A stretch of 64,000 nt of DNA from Hymenolepis diminuta (taxonomy: Eukaryota; Platyhelminthes; Cestoda; Cyclophyllidea; Hymenolepididae): assembly GCA_900708905.1 (NCBI GenBank), contig CAADRB010000095.1, forward strand, positions 208,966 to 272,965, written 5' to 3'. The notes under the pieces are model-generated. The model was not told the origin of the DNA. It was given only the letters and a program-made list of their open reading frames with translations, and made no database searches. Position numbers and translations under genes: made by a program. Of this stretch, positions 58,816-64,000 are shown one piece after another (within the stretch, counting starts at the first letter, position 1; the number at the start of each line of letters is the position of its first letter).

Positions 58816-58938
58816 ATAAAACCTCGGTTAATATTATGTTTATTTGTTTTATTATAAGAAATTATAAATTTCAACCATTAACAGTTTCATTTTTTTCTGA
58901 AAGTATTTAAGGAGCTGTCAGACGCTTTACGGACTCTG

Positions 58939-61900
58939 TGTATTGCCCTTTTCCCAAACAGAATATTAAAAAGTACTCTTTGCATTTACTGATAAATCAT
59001 TTGACCAAATATTATTTATTTAGTAGGAGTTATGGAATATCCGACCTCAAAGTTCGTCACGTCAAAGCAACAGTTTTTAAGTTATCGTCCAATTAGAATG
59101 ATAGACGTAAATAGGCTATCAGTTCTTAGTTTGACATGCGTGAATTTTTCTGACCTATGTACTTTCCTAAAATTGATTTAAATGTTTTTAGAGAGTTTAC
59201 AAGTATAGAAACTTCTTAAATGGAAGATTTAATGGGAGTTGGATACTAGCATGATTAAGTGCAATCAAAGTGCACATTCCTAACTTACAGTGGAAGTATA
59301 CGAAATGAAAATATCCCATCAGTAATTCGAAGATACTAGAAAATTCATGGCATAGAATAATGTCAAATGTGTAGGTTGTACTGTATTCGGAGAGATATTA
59401 ATTATTGCATGTTGAATGCAATGTCCTTGATATTACATATGATGTGTCCTTAAATTCCCTTTCATTAACTCAATATTTGTTTACATTTTTATATTTTGTA
59501 ACTAAATTTTGGCAGGCTTTTTAATATGCAATGAATTTTAGAAAAAAAGATCATTCTTAAAGAACATTAATTATTTTATGACCTACATTAATATAACTTA
59601 GTTATTGTAATTGAGAAGACTGGATTTTCAATTCGTATTTTTTGGCTAAGATGACTGCTTTTCCTTGAAAATTTTGTCCGACTTCTTAAAGGAACATCAA
59701 GAACTAGAAAAACACCAGACAACCGACCTACTTATGGCACGAATCAATCGATGTCCTAGATACCGGAAAATGTAAACCAAATATTAGGTATTTTTCATCA
59801 GACTTCTGGTTGGAATGTCAGAATATTAGAACGGTCTTATCACTATCACCCTCAGAGTACAGGTTAAGAAAACCTAGGTAATTTTGTTTTAAATGCAACA
59901 AAGTGGCATCGTTTCTACTGATTTTACATAAATGGGTATTAAGTTACTCATGTTGAAGCAAAGATTAACAGCTTTCAGCTGCAGCTGATGCAAAGGCTTT
60001 CATAAACAACTAGCAACCGCGGTTTTCAGAGTAGAAGGTCAAGAGTTGAAAATAGTCTGAATCATGCTGTGCAACAGCAATGGAAACTCAAGAGGGAAAG
60101 AGAGAGGGAGAGGCAGGAATGCAGAGAAAGAGGAAAAAGAATAATATGAGCAACAACAGAGCATCTGCTCCACAAATTTTGTAATCACCGTTTCATACGA
60201 CTTTACAGGAGAAATCTGAGCTATCGCGAAAGAGCGGAGTTTAAAGCATTAATCAATATTCTCCAACTGAAACGTTCGAAAACAGTTCAATTAAACCGTA
60301 AAATACACATAAAGCACGAATTAAATTAATATCACTTAAATATATAAAGAAATGTTTGGGAAATCTTTCCCTCATTTTGAATTCAAATATATTGTAGTAA
60401 ACTGAATTTTACCACAATATCAAAGTTAAAAATATTATGAAGCAAAATAAATTGCACTTTTAGAATAGACCCAGTAAAGTGTCTTACTAAAGTAAGGTCA
60501 GCTTGTTTCTCCTTTGCTTTTATGAGAAAGGCAGAATTGTGTTTTCCTCTTTTGAAGATGGTCATTTGCTTTAAAAATGCTTCCCCAGAAAGGGGTAAAT
60601 GGTGTTTGACAGTCCCCCCATCGAAGTTTATTCTTGTTTTATCAAAGAATAGTTTGAGTCTGATTTGACTCAAGATACAAATTTTGCAAGTTTTAAATTG
60701 AAGAAAAGTTTTATTTTTCATTTTTTATAATTTCATTTATGAATTTTGTTAGACTGAAAAATTTCCAACTAGACTGGAGTCTGAAAATACGTTTCATACC
60801 GAAAGAAACGCTTAAATCGTGCATTTTTGCGTATGCTCCGAAGAAACTAGTTGGCAGCCAGTCAACTGCTAGTTAAGCGTCATATTCAGTAAACAGTGAC
60901 TCGGTAGTCTGTAAAATTTGCGTTTACATTTTGAACAGAATTTATGCACAATTATCTATAAGATATGAACAAGAATTATTTTCCGATGATCAAAACATAA
61001 AGCTCTTAGGTAGAAATGCCTCGCATTTGATCTTGTCTCTGTAAACAAACTCTGAAAGATGAAGCCGATCATTCTGACTTAGCCTACTCATTATAAAGGA
61101 ATTAAATATCTGAACTTCAACAGCCCATTGAAAAAGAGAGTATTGACGCCATGGCATTGTATCAACATAAGATCTCTAACGACTTATAATCATAAAATTA
61201 TCATGATCCAATTTTAACCAAACTTATATTTATCACACTTCTTTAGATTCAATAGTGGTAATGGTAAAATGAATTTTGGGAAAAAATGTGGTAGCTGAGA
61301 TTTATTCATGGTTTTACATGATAGCTTATGTGTTTTTTGCTTAATAAAAATGAGGAGATTATTTGGAGGACAATCTCTAAAAATTTAACTCTATCCTCTA
61401 TTTAGATTTAATCATTCCCTTTTGGTGTTACTTTGTGATAGTTGATCTGCATTTGATTAATCTGCCCCGGTTTGACTAAAGTATGTTAGGAATATACTTA
61501 TAAAATATTCTAAGCACCGCAATAAGAAACACCAACAGCACTGACAGAAGCGGAAATTAGAGGGGAAGAATACTTTTGAACCGAGATTGACTAGTTTCAA
61601 CTACGAATTTCGAAATTATGAGGAACATATATTCATTTAAGGTAACTAAGGAATGGGTAAAAGAGGATTTATGCAGCAATTATTGGAATTCTGGCCTGGT
61701 ATGAAGCAGAGAGAATGAAGAGAAATATAGCGAAACAGGATAATGTGGGCCATCAAACTGCTCAAAGCAGTTGGTATTAAGCCTGTCTATCATCGTCAAC
61801 TGGATTTCAGACAGCTCCGTGGTAATTAGTCCAAACACTTAAAATCATTTATATTCCCAATTTAGGTACAGATTGGATTTCTGAATCCATCTCTAAACGC

Positions 61901-62807
61901 TTTACCATCGATAACTTTTGGATTTTGTTTTCTTTCTCAAATGAGAGTGCCATTAAGGTCTGATCAAACAAAGGCGATCGCTACCTATAGCAATGACAAG
62001 AAATAATGCTATGAAAATCTGCTTAATAAAAAGGAAATTTTCCCCGTTCAGAGAGACATCGTTTTTAAACAGACTTTAGATTACGTAAGTATCTTTTATT
62101 TATGCAATTAGGCATTGACATGCGACTTATTTATTGAAATACGCAACTTTTATTAATTAAAAATGGAAAATTTATGTTCATTTTAGACCTATTTGAGCAG
62201 TTGAAATTGTTTCACTTTCCGCTGGTCTGTTCTATATTACCTTAAATTGCACAAATATTCCGCATTCCGAAGTGAACATTAAACTTTTAAATTCTGTTTA
62301 CTGTCCTCCGAAATATTGCCATATCGATTGGCCCTTTTTCTATTTCATGGGCAATATATCAAGCTGCAGGCGTGCATAGTCGCGTAGGTTTTCCTGTGAT
62401 ATTTATAAAAGTAGTACCTTAGCCCTACCTTTGCCTTTAGCATTCGAAGCAGTGCACTAAATTTGCTTATCTATTAAAATTATTGTTTTCACTTGAAACT
62501 GAATTTGCTAGGAAATATGATTAAAGATTTAATTCTTGAATGAAAAACAGTAAAACACTCCATTAATATCTTTCAAATTAAAAAATATATATTACATGAA
62601 GGTCGTATTGATTTATCCTTAGGTATTTGGTTTAAGGACATGAATTCACATAAATTGAAACCAAGGAAAGAAAAAATATAAGTAAAGCTTTCAATGAATA
62701 TTCTTATATTCTAATTCAAAATTCTTTGAAAAATGCGATTACTCCTCCTTTAATCTTACCGTTTTTAATAACTTTAGTTGTAAACACCATTTTCAAAATA
62801 AAGAAGT
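58939..62807. other. No gene seen; purine-rich block
   Basis: A GA-rich, GC-richer block lies at about 60030-60240. A 112-codon minus-strand frame (60383-60721) is open but Lys/Phe-rich and unrecognised. Nothing else supported. Confidence 0.55.
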
Positions 62808-63145
62808 TATTATTACTCATCTTTATATCAAAAGTTACAATTTTTGACTATGGGAAGCGGATAAACTCGAAAAGCCAAAAGTCCAATAAATGATAAGAGG
62901 ATTCAGAATTAGAGCAACGTCAAATGGATTCAGATTGTGAAATAATTAATAAATGGATGCCTCAAGTTCCAAAATTCAAATCTCATGAAGTAAATGCTTG
63001 GCTGCAATATCCAGTGCTTTTTAATCGTTTTTTAATCATAATCTCTGGTCTTGCTACTTAAATTCATTTTTTTCTCCCAATGATTGAGAAGACAAAATGA
63101 TCTTATATGATATTCAACAGTCTCGATTCTTAACGTAGTAGAAAT
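62808..63145 (+). repeat. Dispersed repeat family B, copy
   Basis: Blocks AATGATAAGAGGATTCAG, GATTGTGAAATAATTAATAA, TCTGGTCTTGCTACT, CTCCCAATGATTGAGAAGAC and CTTAACGTAGTAGAAATGA follow the same order as the 49765 copy. Confidence 0.55.
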
Positions 63146-64000
63146 GAAATAGTTATGTGATATCTATCTTGTTAATAGTGAGTCCAGCTATTCTAAAATT
63201 ATAATAAATCTGCAATAACTCATTATATGCTTAATGTCTTTAACTTTTTCCGTTTTCTTGATTACCATAATCACTGTCTAATTATTCGTGTGTATAATTA
63301 ATTCTTCCGTCTGTTCTTGTTATAGCAACTATCTGATATTATGTAATTATCTATACAATGCTTAAAATACACTTTTGTGGCCTTAGCTAACAGTCAAACT
63401 TTTAAATGTTGTCTCAAAAATCAAATATTAGGCCATGCGCTCTGTTATTTACCTTCTTAAGATAGTAGAATTAGTACTAGATAGTATCCCGCTGGTACCT
63501 TAGTTATAGGAAGATATTAGTATCTGAAATAGTTGACCGACTGTATAAATTACTGAACTCTTTAATAACCTATTGGCACCCCAACTACAAATTTATTCCG
63601 TAAAAAGGGTACAATTGTCAAAATTTAAACCAAAAACATTTAAACATGAAGTGCAATAATAAAAGCCTGACCTGAACCCAAAAGTCAAATTTTGTAAGAA
63701 TCTTTTGACTCTCTGAATATATTTTCTGTTTTCGCTCGTTCCCTTTTTCTTGATTCATACTAAACTGTTTTATACCTCCCTGGATATTGATGCGTTTTAC
63801 GTTGAAAAAGTGATATTTTTTGCTTTGTCATATGTAAGAAATAATAAATAATTGTAAGCTGCCTAAAATTTGTTTTCGGGTTAGTTCCCTGGCCTGTGCA
63901 GATTTTTCTAAAATATCTTAATTTATCAGAATACTGAATTTGGTAACAAATGAACTTTTTATTATACCTTGTGAAGTTTCCGAATTACTGGCGATTTGAC

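Larger units (their letters stand above)
57625..58938 (+). mobile_element. Second Tc1/mariner transposon, inactive
   Basis: About 1.31 kb. The 5' end CAGGGTGCGTAAGG after TA matches the complement of the 3' end (...GACGCTTTACGGACTCTG); about 20 of 28 terminal bases can be paired by eye. The ends and the transposase differ from the element at 37347, so this is a separate lineage. The 3' TA reads TG. Confidence 0.75.

Noticed and set aside
60090..60160. GA-rich block as partner (inverted copy) of the CT block at 19621
   Set aside because: Similarity is limited to simple purine/pyrimidine composition.
60383..60721. 112-codon minus-strand frame as a gene
   Set aside because: No motif, biased composition, no splice partners. 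A frame of this length is expected by chance once or twice in the window.
1..64000. CRISPR arrays, operons, phage or bacterial features
   Set aside because: No regularly spaced direct repeats or prokaryotic gene layout; the window is clearly eukaryotic.

Overview
The window is AT-rich, intron-rich eukaryotic DNA. It holds the 3' half of one recognisable gene, a neurexin-type synaptic adhesion receptor on the + strand, followed by about 51 kb with no convincing gene but many decayed mobile elements. The divergent neurexin, short introns next to long repeat-bearing ones, mariner relics and tRNA-derived short repeats suggest an invertebrate, most likely a flatworm. That placement is an inference; no species is assigned.

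Region 1-12.4 kb. The window opens inside a neurexin intron. Eleven exons (2529-2917, 3507-3671, 5393-5535, 5612-5946, 6668-6867, 8938-9109, 9789-9905, 10113-10245, 10441-10468, 10544-10749, 11322-11823) join with consistent GT-AG sites and phases. They encode about 795 residues: the end of one laminin-G (LNS) domain, a full LNS domain, a six-cysteine EGF domain, a last LNS domain, a stalk, one membrane helix and a short tail ending in the PDZ ligand EWYV. This is the LNS4 end-LNS5-EGF3-LNS6-TM order of alpha-neurexin. Introns carry SINE copies (829, 4835) and one copy of a dispersed repeat (6920-7200). AATAAA signals lie at 12134 and 12364.

Region 12.4-64 kb. No multi-exon gene could be built on either strand. 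I see: copies of a tRNA-derived SINE family (16775, 17738, 22534, 33466, perhaps 26690), some with what look like worn hammerhead-ribozyme cores; two unrelated dispersed repeat families (family A at 6920 and 47211; family B at 23855, 39045, 49765 and 62808); a candidate solo LTR (52916-53304); and two dead Tc1/mariner transposons with matching ends (37347-38576 and 57625-58938). AT and CT microsatellites and several perfect inverted repeats are scattered through it. Two open frames near 51.1 and 52.3 kb are longer than expected for such AT-rich DNA but match nothing I recognise.

The neurexin would act at the presynaptic membrane: extracellular LNS/EGF domains bind partners such as neuroligins, and the tail binds PDZ scaffolds. 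The rest looks like intergenic or intronic DNA shaped by old transposition. All splice sites and repeat boundaries were read by eye.
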